Shown here piece by piece: positions 15,687 to 23,934 of a stretch of 23,934 nucleotides of DNA (position 1 is its first letter; every line of letters starts with the position of its first letter). A program made the translations under genes and the position numbers. This DNA is from CALEUX01 sp037439945 (GTDB lineage: Bacteria > Bacteroidota > Bacteroidia > Bacteroidales > Marinilabiliaceae). The notes under the pieces were generated by a model that saw only the letters and a program-made list of their open reading frames with translations, ran no database searches and had not been told where the DNA came from. The stretch spans positions 1 through 23,934 of the forward strand of contig JBBIVA010000049.1 of assembly GCA_037439945.1 (NCBI GenBank). Reading direction: 5' to 3'.

Positions 15687-17240
15687 CTATTTTTTGGATG
15701 CCGGTAATTCCAAACCATATCCCTGCTTTTTGTCAGCCTTCTTAAGCTGAACAGCCAGGTAAATTGAAACTATGCCTGTAAAAACCAATACTAATATTGG
15801 CCAGGTATAGTCATAGGGCATTTCATTGTTCAGAATTTTCTCCAAATTGTTTTTGTTTGTAAAATCCAGAAATGCTCCAATACCCCAGAAAAATGCCATC
15901 AAACCCCAATTTTGAACGGTAAACATTGTTGCATAAGCTGTTCCGAGCCTGCTCTCTGCAACAATGCGTGCCACCGATGGCCACATTGCCGCCGGAACCA
16001 GCGAGAATGCAATCCCAAGACTCAATAAGCCAAGGTATCCTAAATAGACATTATTAAATACCGACAACGATAAATGGGCAAATATTAAAAGAAAAGAACC
16101 AAGTATCATAAGCGATGCCGCTTTACCTTTACGGTCAACATATCCGCCAAAAATTGGTGTGAATAAAATGGTTCCCATTGGTATTAAAGAAGTGGTTTTA
16201 GCGCCATTGTTAAGCCAAACCGAAAATACATCCCTTAAACCATAAACAAAAACTCCAAACAAAACAAAAATTACCAAAAGAGTTAAATATTTTCCCTGTG
16301 TTGTTTTCATTTTAGATGGAATCATAGAAAACCCAAGTCCAAATGCAAAAAGTACAAGGTAAATAAAAACAATACCAAGAGTTGCACTACCCATTAAATT
16401 AAAATTGCCATCAACGGGTAAATCCCTTGTAAAGCCGAATTTATTCACTAATAAATCGGGGGCATACTGAATAAAAGGAAATACTGCCGAATAAAATGCA
16501 ACACATAATAATGCAATGAAAATAAACGACTTGTTTGTAACTAACTTCAATAAATCCGAATAATGAAATTCTTCATCATCAGCTTGTTGCCCCGATGATA
16601 ACAGGTTTGCCTTATTTTGCCTGTCTAACTTAAAATCAAAAATCAGATAAATTAAAAACATTATAAGCGATAACCCAATTAGTACGGCCGCAAATGAAAC
16701 GGCCGGTGAAACGGTAGTACCTGCCAAGTCGGGTGATAAAGAAATACCCATTGCCGACCCTAAACGACCAAATCCCATATTTACAGCTAACGCCAGGGCG
16801 AGTTCGTAACCCTTAAACCATTTAACAACTGTACGGGTAACCACCACACAAACAACTTCAAGCCCTGAACCAAATAACAATCTTCCGGCCATTGCCCAAA
16901 TCAGCATAACTGATTTATCGCTGCCAAAAAAACCTGATAAAGCCAAAGCAGTTATTCCGGCTCCAGCAAAGGCCATACTGCCAAAAACCAATCCGGCAAG
17001 TCTTATACCCCATTTATCAAGAATTATTCCGCCAATAATAATCATACCAAATACATTGGCTATGGTAGTGGCAGCTATAATCCGGCCAAATTCCTCGCTG
17101 GTTATACCAAGTTCGGAGTTCATTAATCCTTTAATACCACCCAAAAAATCGTTAAACCAATAAGTGGCCAACATAAGGCTGCTAATAAGAATTAGCACAA
17201 TCCAACGCATTGCCGATGAGTCACGTAAAGTATTTTTCAC
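15687..17240 (-). CDS. MFS transporter, possibly dipeptide-linked
   Basis: 517 aa with about 12 hydrophobic helices and an MFS motif A-like loop, GGIILDKWGIR (70-80), between helices 2 and 3. A cytoplasmic loop rich in polar residues (~205-225, LDRQNKANLLSSGQQADDEE) divides the two halves. A motif A-like repeat, PIFGGYVDRKGKA, stands in the second half, and the tail is Lys-rich. The overall look (YWFNDFLGGIKGLMNSELGI before motif A) recalls MFSD1-like transporters, of which the animal member moves dipeptides. It starts 44 bp after the pepD stop on the same strand, so the pair may take up and split dipeptides. The substrate is inferred from context only. Confidence 0.85.
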   Translation of the reverse strand: MKNTLRDSSAMRWIVLILISSLMLATYWFNDFLGGIKGLMNSELGITSEEFGRIIAATTIANVFGMIIIGGIILDKWGIRLAGLVFGSMAFAGAGITALALSGFFGSDKSVMLIWAMAGRLLFGSGLEVVCVVVTRTVVKWFKGYELALALAVNMGFGRLGSAMGISLSPDLAGTTVSPAVSFAAVLIGLSLIMFLIYLIFDFKLDRQNKANLLSSGQQADDEEFHYSDLLKLVTNKSFIFIALLCVAFYSAVFPFIQYAPDLLVNKFGFTRDLPVDGNFNLMGSATLGIVFIYLVLFAFGLGFSMIPSKMKTTQGKYLTLLVIFVLFGVFVYGLRDVFSVWLNNGAKTTSLIPMGTILFTPIFGGYVDRKGKAASLMILGSFLLIFAHLSLSVFNNVYLGYLGLLSLGIAFSLVPAAMWPSVARIVAESRLGTAYATMFTVQNWGLMAFFWGIGAFLDFTNKNNLEKILNNEMPYDYTWPILVLVFTGIVSIYLAVQLKKADKKQGYGLELPASKK

Positions 17241-17284
17241 TTTTCTATATTTTTAGTTAAACTATTTATTAAATAACCCTGTTA

Positions 17285-18745
17285 TTACTTAACCGGAACG
17301 TTTTTCAAGGTTTCAACCAAAAACTGCCAGAACAGCTCTACTGAATCAATTTGCACCTTTTCATCGGGTGAATGGGGAAACCTGATTGTTGGCCCAAATG
17401 AAATCATTTCCCAGTTTGGATACACGCTTCCAAGAATACCACATTCGAGCCCGGCATGAATTGCTTTTATTTCAGGAACCTTTTTCCATTTATCATGATA
17501 AACTTTTTGCATTGTTTTTAATATCTGGCTGTCCATATTTGGTTTCCATCCCGGATATTGCCCGTCAAACCAAATTTCAGCCCCTGCCAGTCTGAAAATA
17601 CTTTCAAGTGTTGACTCAACATCTTCCTTGGCGCTTTCAACCGAACTTCTTATTAAAGCAAGAACTTTAACCTCGTGTTTATCAGATTTAATAATTGCCA
17701 GATTTAACGATGTTTCAACCAAACCTGCCATATCTGTGCTCATTTTTACCACTCCGTTGGGACAAGCCTGAATTGAGTTGATTAAATCATCCTGGGTTAG
17801 TTCATCAAAAATAAATGCGGGTAAATTAATTTTTTCAGCCGAAAACTTAATATCCGGCTCTGTTTTTCCAAGTTCTGATTTAAAAGTTTCGAGAAAATCG
17901 TCAACTGTTTCCAGAAACTCATTAACTGATGAGGAGGGAACAACTATTTCTGCAAAAGCTTCGCGTGGTATTGCGTTTCTAAGGCTACCACCATCAATTG
18001 ATGACAGCCTAACCCCCATTTTGGCCACCGCAAATTTTATAAATCTAAATATCAACTTATTGGCATTTCCTCTTCCTAGATTAATATCAAGGCCTGAATG
18101 CCCTCCTTTTAAACCTGTAAGGCTTACTTTAAATGCCTCGGAGCCAGGCATTACTGCTTCTGGTTTAATTGTAAACCTCACGTTGGCATTTGTACCCCCG
18201 GCACAACCAACGTATAGCTCACCTTCGTCCTCCGAGTCCAAATTTATCAAAATATCGCCCTTTAATATTCCGGGTTGAAGGTTGTTGGCACCTGTCATCC
18301 CTGTTTCCTCATCAATTGTAAACAGTGCTTCAATGGGTCCGTGATGAATATCATTTGATTGAAGCACTGCAATTGTTGCGGCCACACCTATGCCATTGTC
18401 AGCCCCTAAGGTTGTACCGTTGGCTTTAACCCAGTTTCCGTCAATATAAGCCTGAATTGGATCTTTTTCAAAATCATGCTTTTTATCGCTGTTTTTTTGA
18501 GGAACCATATCAAGGTGCGACTGGAGTATAATACCTTTCCTGTTTTCATATCCAGGAGTAGCAGGTTTTCTTATTATAACATTCCCAACCTTATCGGTAA
18601 TTGTTTCAAGGTTAAGACTACAGCCAATTTTTTCAACAAATTTAACGGCTTCGCCCTCCTTTTTTGAAGGTCTCGGAATAGTTGTAAGATTATAAAAATT
18701 TTCCCAAAGCAGCTTTGGTTCCAATGACAATAATTCTTTACTCAT
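17285..18745 (-). CDS. pepD: Aminoacyl-histidine dipeptidase (Xaa-His / cytosol non-specific dipeptidase)
   Basis: 486 aa, the usual size of PepD. It is an M20-family di-zinc peptidase that splits dipeptides such as Xaa-His in the cytosol. The metal and catalytic residues are visible in order: SHLDMVPQ with His77 and Asp79, GADNGIG with bridging Asp116, DEETGM with Glu146/Glu147, NLDSED with Asp170, and PHSPDEKV with His458. A lid/dimerisation domain lies between (LKGGHSGLDINLGRGNANK is its opening). No signal peptide is present. It lies 41 bp after the DUF4831-like gene and 44 bp before the MFS gene, all on the minus strand, so a common transcript is likely. Confidence 0.93.
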   Translation of the reverse strand: MSKELLSLEPKLLWENFYNLTTIPRPSKKEGEAVKFVEKIGCSLNLETITDKVGNVIIRKPATPGYENRKGIILQSHLDMVPQKNSDKKHDFEKDPIQAYIDGNWVKANGTTLGADNGIGVAATIAVLQSNDIHHGPIEALFTIDEETGMTGANNLQPGILKGDILINLDSEDEGELYVGCAGGTNANVRFTIKPEAVMPGSEAFKVSLTGLKGGHSGLDINLGRGNANKLIFRFIKFAVAKMGVRLSSIDGGSLRNAIPREAFAEIVVPSSSVNEFLETVDDFLETFKSELGKTEPDIKFSAEKINLPAFIFDELTQDDLINSIQACPNGVVKMSTDMAGLVETSLNLAIIKSDKHEVKVLALIRSSVESAKEDVESTLESIFRLAGAEIWFDGQYPGWKPNMDSQILKTMQKVYHDKWKKVPEIKAIHAGLECGILGSVYPNWEMISFGPTIRFPHSPDEKVQIDSVELFWQFLVETLKNVPVK

Positions 18746-18786
18746 AATTATTTATGTTTTTACTGATTTACCGTATTGTGAAAATA

Positions 18787-19875
18787 CTATTTATAAAAAA
18801 TCCGTTTAACAGCACCGGTTGAAGTATCCAACTCAACTCCAACTTCACGGTTATTAAACACATCGGATGGCAACCTCAAAATCTGGCCAAATTGAGAAAT
18901 CTGAACCTGTTTACTTGTTAACAAAAGAGTTCTGTCAATTACTTTAATTTGAGCAGTTACCGGATTACAATAAACTAAACCAGTGGTATTAATACTTTTC
19001 TTGTTTTCCCCGGTTACAAAATTTTTTGAATTCCTTGTATCAGTCTCCACTTCAATATAAACCGGTGTACCGCTAACATCCATAGGATCAAGAAACCCAT
19101 TCTGTTGTGAAAATCTTAACAAAACTGTGTTCAATGGTTTGTTAGCCTGGGGTATAAAATCAAAATAGCGGGTAACAGTTTGTTTAACAACTTTACCGGT
19201 AAACAATTCTTTAAAAGCTTTCTCCTGCCGGTCAATATACTCAATTGCCAGTTTATAGGATCCAACATCAGGAGGCAACATTTCAACCTCGCCCCTTACA
19301 ACCTGGTTACGTAACTGCCTTAGCCTGTATATTTCCTTCGCTACTTCCTCTGCCATTGCACCTGTGCTACTCTTAATAAGTTGCTCTTCGGTATATGGAA
19401 CATCATTAAACTGAACATCAGCCATTGAAATAATTTTCTCAACCTCAGCCAAAGGAATCTGGGTTTCATCGAAACTATTCAAATTAATTCCGGCCAAAAT
19501 TCTGGTTTTAGTAAGATTTACTGCAGCGTATGACGAATTCCCTATTGTTGAAATATTATAAAGTCTTTCTTCATCAGGAACACCATAGGTTGAAATTTTG
19601 GCCCCAATTATTTTCCACTCCTCCTTACTTTCGGTTTCAACTTCAGTTATGTTTAATAATCGCTGTGAAAAACGAAAAAAAGGCCCTGGTTTAACTACTA
19701 CCTTTTCTGCTACCATTTCAACCCGAATAACTGTTTTTGGTAAATTATACCATAATCCATGTCCGGATGGATAAGGACCTGATACCTGATTTACGGTTCC
19801 ACTTGAAATTTCCTTGCCGGTTGAACATCCAAATAGTATTGTAATTATCAATATAATAACCCACCTTATATTCAT
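18787..19875 (-). CDS. DUF4831-like lipoprotein
   Basis: 362 aa. The N-terminus is a lipoprotein signal: Arg4, a hydrophobic run (~6-14) and lipobox LFGC with Cys17, so the mature protein should be lipid-anchored in the envelope. The following sequence (YNLPKTVIRVEMVAEKVVVKPG, then KEEWKIIGAKISTYGVPDEE) matches my recollection of the Bacteroidota DUF4831 family, whose function is unknown to me. The middle has a helical stretch with YIDRQEKAFKELFTG, and the rest is beta-rich. It lies between nnr and pepD with gaps of 74 and 41 bp and may be in one operon with them, though no functional link is evident. Confidence 0.75.
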   Translation of the reverse strand: MNIRWVIILIITILFGCSTGKEISSGTVNQVSGPYPSGHGLWYNLPKTVIRVEMVAEKVVVKPGPFFRFSQRLLNITEVETESKEEWKIIGAKISTYGVPDEERLYNISTIGNSSYAAVNLTKTRILAGINLNSFDETQIPLAEVEKIISMADVQFNDVPYTEEQLIKSSTGAMAEEVAKEIYRLRQLRNQVVRGEVEMLPPDVGSYKLAIEYIDRQEKAFKELFTGKVVKQTVTRYFDFIPQANKPLNTVLLRFSQQNGFLDPMDVSGTPVYIEVETDTRNSKNFVTGENKKSINTTGLVYCNPVTAQIKVIDRTLLLTSKQVQISQFGQILRLPSDVFNNREVGVELDTSTGAVKRIFYK

Positions 19876-19949
19876 ATTTTTAAAAAAAATTAATTTATAA
19901 TTAAAATAAACCTTTAAGTACCCATATAATAACGATGGATTTTAAATTT

Positions 19950-21458
19950 TTATTGCAATATTTTCTTAAATGCCGGTCCCATACAACCAATTATATCAGA
20001 TGCAATTAACGCATCCTCCCCCTCCTTATCGCAAGCAATATCGCCGGCCAATCCATGTATATAAACAGCTGCAATGGCAGCTTCACGCGGGGCTATTCCC
20101 CTGCCAAGTAATGCAAGAATTATCCCGGTTAGTACATCGCCGCTACCTGCTGTGGCCATCCCTGGATTTCCGGTTGGATTAAAATGGCATTTACCATCAG
20201 GAAAAACTATTGTAGTGTAGGCCCCTTTTAAAACTATTATCACATTTCGCGACCGGCAAAAATCAACTGCCATTTGCAACCTTTGATAATCATCTGTCCA
20301 TGAACCCACTAACCGCTCAAATTCTTTTGGATGAGGGGTAAGTATTGCATTATGGGGCAGTTTATCCAATATGTCAGGATATTGCGATAAAATATTAATT
20401 GCATCGGCATCAATAACTAAAGGTTTATGGCCTATTTGATTAAACAATTCGGCAAGAGCTTTAGTGCAATTGGAACGGGTTCCGATTGCAGGCCCAACAC
20501 CCACGGCTGAAAAAGGTTCCAGATTTGGAAACTCTGTAAACATAAGGTCTGACCTGTCAATATTTACCAAGGCTTCGGGTACTGAGGTGTGGATAATACT
20601 GCAAGTGGCATGTGGAATTTGAACCGTAACCAAACCTGCTCCTGCTCTTAGGCAAGCTTTTGATGCCAAAACAGCTGCACCCATTTTTCCGTAGCTTCCT
20701 GCAATAAGTAGCACATTGCCCAATTTTCCCTTATGACTAAAAGTTTTTCTAAGGGGTATAATGTTTTTTATCTGGTTTTGGGATGTTAAATACCAATCAG
20801 TTGACAACTCTTCAATCTTGTTGTTATCCAGCATAATATCAACAACTTCCCACTTTCCAACAAAATTTTCATTTTCGGGAAACAGAAATGCCAGTTTAGG
20901 AAACTGGAAAGATAGTGTTTGAGTAGCACGAATGATCCCATCCCTGTTATTCTGCCCATTATTCTCGCCCAATAGCCCCGAAGGTATATCAATAGCAATA
21001 ACGGTAATTTTTAGCTTGTTAACTTCCTGAATAAGATTTAATGCACTTCCGTATAAGGGGCGGTTTAAGCCAGTTCCATATAATCCATCAATAACTATAC
21101 AATTATCTGAAATTTCAGGTAACAACCCGGTTTCATCCCACACTTCAATTTTGGCCTGACTAATATGCCTCAACCTTTCAAGATTTATGGATGCATCGGC
21201 AGATAACCCTTTTTTACACAATAAAAGAATTGTTACATCAAAACCATCCAATAATAACATTCGCGATACAGCGAGGGCATCCCCTCCATTGTTTCCTGGC
21301 CCTGCCAACACCAAAAAGCTCGATTTCCCGTAATTCTCCTTAATAAACTTAAAAATTTTTTGGGCCGCCCTCTCCATCAGGTTAACCGACAGGATAGGTT
21401 CTTTTTCGATAGTATAGTTGTCAATTTCAGGAATAACCCTGACAGGAAAAACTTTCAT
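19950..21458 (-). CDS. nnr: Bifunctional NAD(P)HX epimerase / ADP-dependent NAD(P)HX dehydratase
   Basis: 502 aa from ATG 21458; an adjacent GTG would add one residue. It repairs hydrated NADH and NADPH. The N-terminal YjeF_N-type domain epimerises NAD(P)HX: GPGNNGGDA (53-61), DGLYGTGLNRPL and AIDIPSG are its landmarks. The C-terminal ribokinase-like domain dehydrates the S-form with ADP: HKGKLGNVLLIAGSYGKMGA (242-261), DADAIN (350-355), TPHPKEF (374-380) and GNPGMATAGSGDVLTG (430-445), with the catalytic Asp in GSGD. Both halves look complete, as in E. coli Nnr. It is the first gene of the minus-strand run and has a 570-bp gap upstream. Confidence 0.95.
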   Translation of the reverse strand: MKVFPVRVIPEIDNYTIEKEPILSVNLMERAAQKIFKFIKENYGKSSFLVLAGPGNNGGDALAVSRMLLLDGFDVTILLLCKKGLSADASINLERLRHISQAKIEVWDETGLLPEISDNCIVIDGLYGTGLNRPLYGSALNLIQEVNKLKITVIAIDIPSGLLGENNGQNNRDGIIRATQTLSFQFPKLAFLFPENENFVGKWEVVDIMLDNNKIEELSTDWYLTSQNQIKNIIPLRKTFSHKGKLGNVLLIAGSYGKMGAAVLASKACLRAGAGLVTVQIPHATCSIIHTSVPEALVNIDRSDLMFTEFPNLEPFSAVGVGPAIGTRSNCTKALAELFNQIGHKPLVIDADAINILSQYPDILDKLPHNAILTPHPKEFERLVGSWTDDYQRLQMAVDFCRSRNVIIVLKGAYTTIVFPDGKCHFNPTGNPGMATAGSGDVLTGIILALLGRGIAPREAAIAAVYIHGLAGDIACDKEGEDALIASDIIGCMGPAFKKILQ

Positions 21459-21616
21459 CACTTAAAAATCTAATAAATTCCGAAATTATATAAGAAATCA
21501 AGATTACCTAAATAAAGTAATTACACAAATTTATAAGATAAGAATCTACAAATAAAATATTACATAAACTAATTTTACGAAGAGAGCTTAAAGCATTAAC
21601 TTCCAAGAGAAAGGGA

Positions 21617-21655
21617 AGATTTAAGATATTTAGATTTAAGATATTTAGATATTAG
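21617..21655. repeat. 15-bp AT-rich tandem repeat, about 2.5 copies
   Basis: The unit AGATTTAAGATATTT occurs at 21617-21631 and 21632-21646 exactly, followed by a partial third copy to about 21655. It lies in the middle of the nnr/POT intergenic region. Copy number could vary between strains. No function is evident. Confidence 0.8.
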
Positions 21656-21865
21656 CATATAGGATATTAAGGTAAATGGAAAGGTCACGGATAATAGTTA
21701 AAATAAAGATTTTTACCCATAATGATGTTTAAGTAAGATAACTGGTATAAAGTGTTAAAAACAAAACTGTTTTATCCAATTTCATCTTAACATAACAGGC
21801 AAGAAATTAAATTCTTACACAATATAGAAATCAGATTTTTTAATAATTTTAAGGTTTTATTAGAT

Positions 21866-21940
21866 GTTTACATGCCTTTTCGGTGCTTATTGGCCTATTA
21901 TTTATATTATTAAACAATTACCTGTTAAAAAAATTTTGAA
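21866..21940 (+). promoter_or_regulatory. Upstream blocks shared with the purA upstream region
   Basis: 21866-21884 (GTTTACAT, then TTTTCGGT) and 21917-21940 (ATTACCTG to TTTTGAA) match 137-155 and 203-226 upstream of purA at 16/19 and 21/24 positions, same order and orientation. They end 40 bp before the predicted -7 element of the POT gene, a position that suits a regulator site, but a repeat remnant is equally possible. Confidence 0.35.
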
Positions 21941-21956
21941 TACATATTATTTCTCA

Positions 21957-21987
21957 GTTTTTCATTTCAGTTAGATTTTTATCTTTG
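21957..21987 (+). promoter_or_regulatory. Predicted promoter of the POT gene
   Basis: TATCTTTG (21980-21987) matches the Bacteroidota -7 consensus TAnnTTTG at every fixed position. The -33 site 19 bp upstream (GTTT, 21957-21960) is a poor match to TTTG. A transcript from about 21994 would have a leader of roughly 37 nt before the ATG. Confidence 0.5.
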
Positions 21988-22030
21988 TGGTGAGCGAAAA
22001 AAAAGTAATAAACAATTTAATAACTCATTT

Positions 22031-23860
22031 ATGTTAAAAGGTCACCCAAAAGGACTTCTGGTAGCATTCTTCTCAAATATGGGGGAACGCTTTGGCTTCT
22101 ATACAATGATGGCCATCCTGGTTCTGTTTTTGCAAGCCAAGTATGGCTTGTCGGAAAAAGATGCCGGAAATTACTATAGCTGGTTTTACTTTGGTATTTA
22201 CGCCCTAGCCTTAATTGGAGGTATAATTGCCGACTCAACCCGTAAGTATAAATTCGTGATTTTGATAGGTTTGTTTGTAATGCTTGCCGGATATTCAATA
22301 ATTGCCGTACCGGGCATGACACTAACCATTACCTTGATAGGGTTATTCACAATTGCTTTTGGTAATGGACTTTTTAAAGGTAATTTGCAGGCGGTTGTCG
22401 GACAAATGTACGATGACCCTAAATATTCAAAAGTACGTGATTCAGCCTTTATGATTTTTTATATGGGCATAAACATTGGTGCATTTTTTGCCCCGTTTGT
22501 AGCCAAAGGTATTAGAAACTGGTTTTTAAGCACCCAGGGGTTTCAGCACGATGGTAGTTTGCCTGCCCTATGCCATGCCTTTTTAAATGGAAAACTACAG
22601 GATACAACAACATTCCAGGATCTGGCCAATAGTGTATCAAATGTTGCAGTTACCGATTTAACACAGTTTGCTCAAAGTTATATTGATGCTTTTTCAAAAG
22701 GGTACAACTATGCATTTGCCATAGCCGCCGGTGCAATGATCGTTTCGCTGATAGTATATTCATTCTTTAATAAGTTATTGCCAAATGTTTCAAAGGCAGC
22801 TATTAAATCAACCGATTCAAAGGAAAATATCTCAAAAGCTCATTCAACATCAAATCCTATTGCCTTACTTTTGGCGGCAGGATTATTAACAACTACATCT
22901 GTCATCTTCTATTTCCTTTTAGATGATATGGCCATGGGAATGGCAATTGGTTTGTTTGTTGGATTTATTGCATGGATTTTTCAAATTTCAACAAAAGAAG
23001 AACGCCCGCGGGTTTCGTCACTAATTTTGGTTTTTATAGTAGTGGTTTTCTTTTGGATGTCGTTCCATCAAAATGGATTAACCCTTACTTTTTATGCCCG
23101 CGATTATACAGTGAAAACAGTTAGCGCTTTCACCAATTTGTTTTTTAACCTTGATTCAATTCTGGCGTTTATTTGTGCAGCAGCGGGTTTTGTGTGGCTG
23201 GTATCAGGTAAAAGCATGAAAATCAGAATAATTTCATCGATAATGCTACTTGGTGGCACCGCTTTTTGCTGGTACTTTACTTCAGGTTATACCCAAAACA
23301 ATCCAATTTCACCAGAGGTTTTCCAGTCATTTAACCCACTGTTTATAGTTTCTCTAACCTTTCCTGTAATGGGTATTTTTGAATGGCTAAGGGTGAAAAA
23401 CTATGAGCCATCAACTCCAAAAAAAATAGGTATAGGTATGATAATAGCGGCAATCGGTTTCCTTATAATCCTTGTTGCTTCGCTGGATTTAGTATCGCCT
23501 CATCAATTGCAGTATATTGGTGCTGATGGTTCAACCCAGTTTAATCCAGTACCTGATTATTCCAGGGTAAGTGCATATTGGCTTATTAGCAGTTACCTGG
23601 TTTTAACAATTGCTGAATTGTTCCTGAGCCCAATGGGACTTTCATTTGTGTCAAAAGTTGCTCCGCCAAGGTTTCAGGGCCTTATGCAAAGTGGTTGGCT
23701 TTTAGCCACCGCTGTTGGGAACAAGTTACTATTTATTGGAAGTGATTTCTGGTCAAAAATTGACTTATGGGCACTTTGGGCAATATTTATAGTTTGCTGT
23801 TTATTATCAGCCCTGTTTGTATTTTCTATTATGAAACGTTTAGAAAGTTCTACCAAATAA
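22031..23860 (+). CDS. POT/PTR2-family proton-coupled peptide transporter
   Basis: 609 aa, about 14 hydrophobic helices, ATG start. The family takes up di- and tripeptides with protons through the inner membrane. The PTR2 signature is seen as FMIFYMGINIGAFFAPFV. Helix 1 has SNMGERFGFYTM (15-26), the place of the ExxERF motif of POT carriers. Here the first Glu is Asn16, while Glu19 and Arg20 are kept. Late helices contain WLISSYLVLTIAELFLSPMG, also typical. A polar stretch (~178-225) lies between early helices and is longer than in classic POTs. It is transcribed alone between its own promoter and a strong terminator. With pepD and the MFS gene nearby it adds to a peptide-use theme, but there is no operon link. 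Confidence 0.93.
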   Translation: MLKGHPKGLLVAFFSNMGERFGFYTMMAILVLFLQAKYGLSEKDAGNYYSWFYFGIYALALIGGIIADSTRKYKFVILIGLFVMLAGYSIIAVPGMTLTITLIGLFTIAFGNGLFKGNLQAVVGQMYDDPKYSKVRDSAFMIFYMGINIGAFFAPFVAKGIRNWFLSTQGFQHDGSLPALCHAFLNGKLQDTTTFQDLANSVSNVAVTDLTQFAQSYIDAFSKGYNYAFAIAAGAMIVSLIVYSFFNKLLPNVSKAAIKSTDSKENISKAHSTSNPIALLLAAGLLTTTSVIFYFLLDDMAMGMAIGLFVGFIAWIFQISTKEERPRVSSLILVFIVVVFFWMSFHQNGLTLTFYARDYTVKTVSAFTNLFFNLDSILAFICAAAGFVWLVSGKSMKIRIISSIMLLGGTAFCWYFTSGYTQNNPISPEVFQSFNPLFIVSLTFPVMGIFEWLRVKNYEPSTPKKIGIGMIIAAIGFLIILVASLDLVSPHQLQYIGADGSTQFNPVPDYSRVSAYWLISSYLVLTIAELFLSPMGLSFVSKVAPPRFQGLMQSGWLLATAVGNKLLFIGSDFWSKIDLWALWAIFIVCCLLSALFVFSIMKRLESSTK

Positions 23861-23879
23861 AAAAACTTTTCAGAAAAAG

Positions 23880-23917
23880 AAAGAGGGTGTCTCAAAAGTC
23901 CGAGACGCCCTCTTTTT
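23880..23917 (+). terminator. Rho-independent terminator after the POT gene
   Basis: Arms AAAGAGGGTGTCTC (23880-23893) and GAGACGCCCTCTTT (23902-23915) pair over 14 bp with one G-T pair, around an 8-nt loop, and a T-run follows. It lies 19 bp after the POT stop. An A-rich stretch before the left arm means it may also work from the other side. The GAGGGTGTCTCAAAA part resembles ends of some insertion sequences, so an element beginning beyond the window cannot be excluded. Confidence 0.85.
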
Positions 23918-23934
23918 ATTCGTACTCCTATCCG

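Larger units (their letters stand above)
21462..22030. other. Divergent intergenic region between nnr and the POT gene
   Basis: 569 bp of very AT-rich sequence without a convincing reading frame. It holds a 15-bp tandem repeat (21617-21655), the two blocks shared with the purA upstream region (21866-21884 and 21917-21940), and a perfect -7 promoter element for the POT gene (21980-21987). I saw no riboswitch-like or tRNA-like fold. A promoter for nnr must lie near its end of this region but none stands out. Confidence 0.5.

Noticed and set aside
17778..18278. 166-codon ORF antisense to pepD
   Set aside because: The pepD frame carries all M20 metal ligands across this stretch, and the antisense product has no recognisable feature.
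21462..22030. CRISPR-like or RNA gene content in the large intergenic gap
   Set aside because: The only repeats are a 15-bp AT-rich tandem without spacers. No tRNA-like cloverleaf or long conserved stem was seen.
23674..23895. Minus-strand ORF overlapping the end of the POT gene
   Set aside because: It begins inside the terminator hairpin and runs antisense to conserved POT helices.

Overview
The window looks like a piece of a Bacteroidota chromosome, most likely Bacteroidales/Marinilabiliales-like. This is an inference from gene content and style, since no marker gene was searched. The DNA is AT-rich and clear Shine-Dalgarno sites are mostly absent. Several upstream regions carry the Bacteroidota -7 element TAnnTTTG. 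The gene set also fits: a TPR sensor kinase, an exbB-exbD-TonB cluster, a giant tamB divergent from tsaD, a DUF4831-type lipoprotein and a POT transporter of the 'NMGERFGFY' type. No rRNA, tRNA, CRISPR array or intact transposase was seen.

Layout. 1-2900 (+): purA (AMP synthesis) and a PLP enzyme of the D-threonine aldolase/D-serine dehydratase type. Diverged copies of a ~53-bp repeat lie on both sides of purA. 2983-5934 (-): two tandem small beta-rich paralogues of unknown function, a remnant or phase-variable lipoprotein ORF with a C8 tract between them, and an orphan TPR histidine kinase. 6382-8430 (-): exbB-exbD-tonB-like energy transduction operon. 8500-12906 (-): tamB, divergent from tsaD (13042-14064, +).

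14230-15653 (+): a compact three-gene cassette made of a PqqD-like RiPP recognition element, a 67-aa candidate precursor peptide with a YxxP leader motif and a Pro/acid-rich tail, and an HPr-kinase-like P-loop kinase. No protease, cyclase, radical-SAM enzyme or exporter is next to it. I regard this as the best candidate for an undescribed system: a minimal peptide-modification, possibly peptide-phosphorylation, unit.

15687-21458 (-): a probable four-gene run of nnr (NAD(P)HX repair), a DUF4831-like lipoprotein, pepD (aminoacyl-histidine dipeptidase) and an MFS transporter. The last two suggest coupled dipeptide transport and hydrolysis. 22031-23860 (+): a POT-family peptide transporter ending in a strong hairpin terminator. 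Its upstream region shares two sequence blocks with the purA upstream region.
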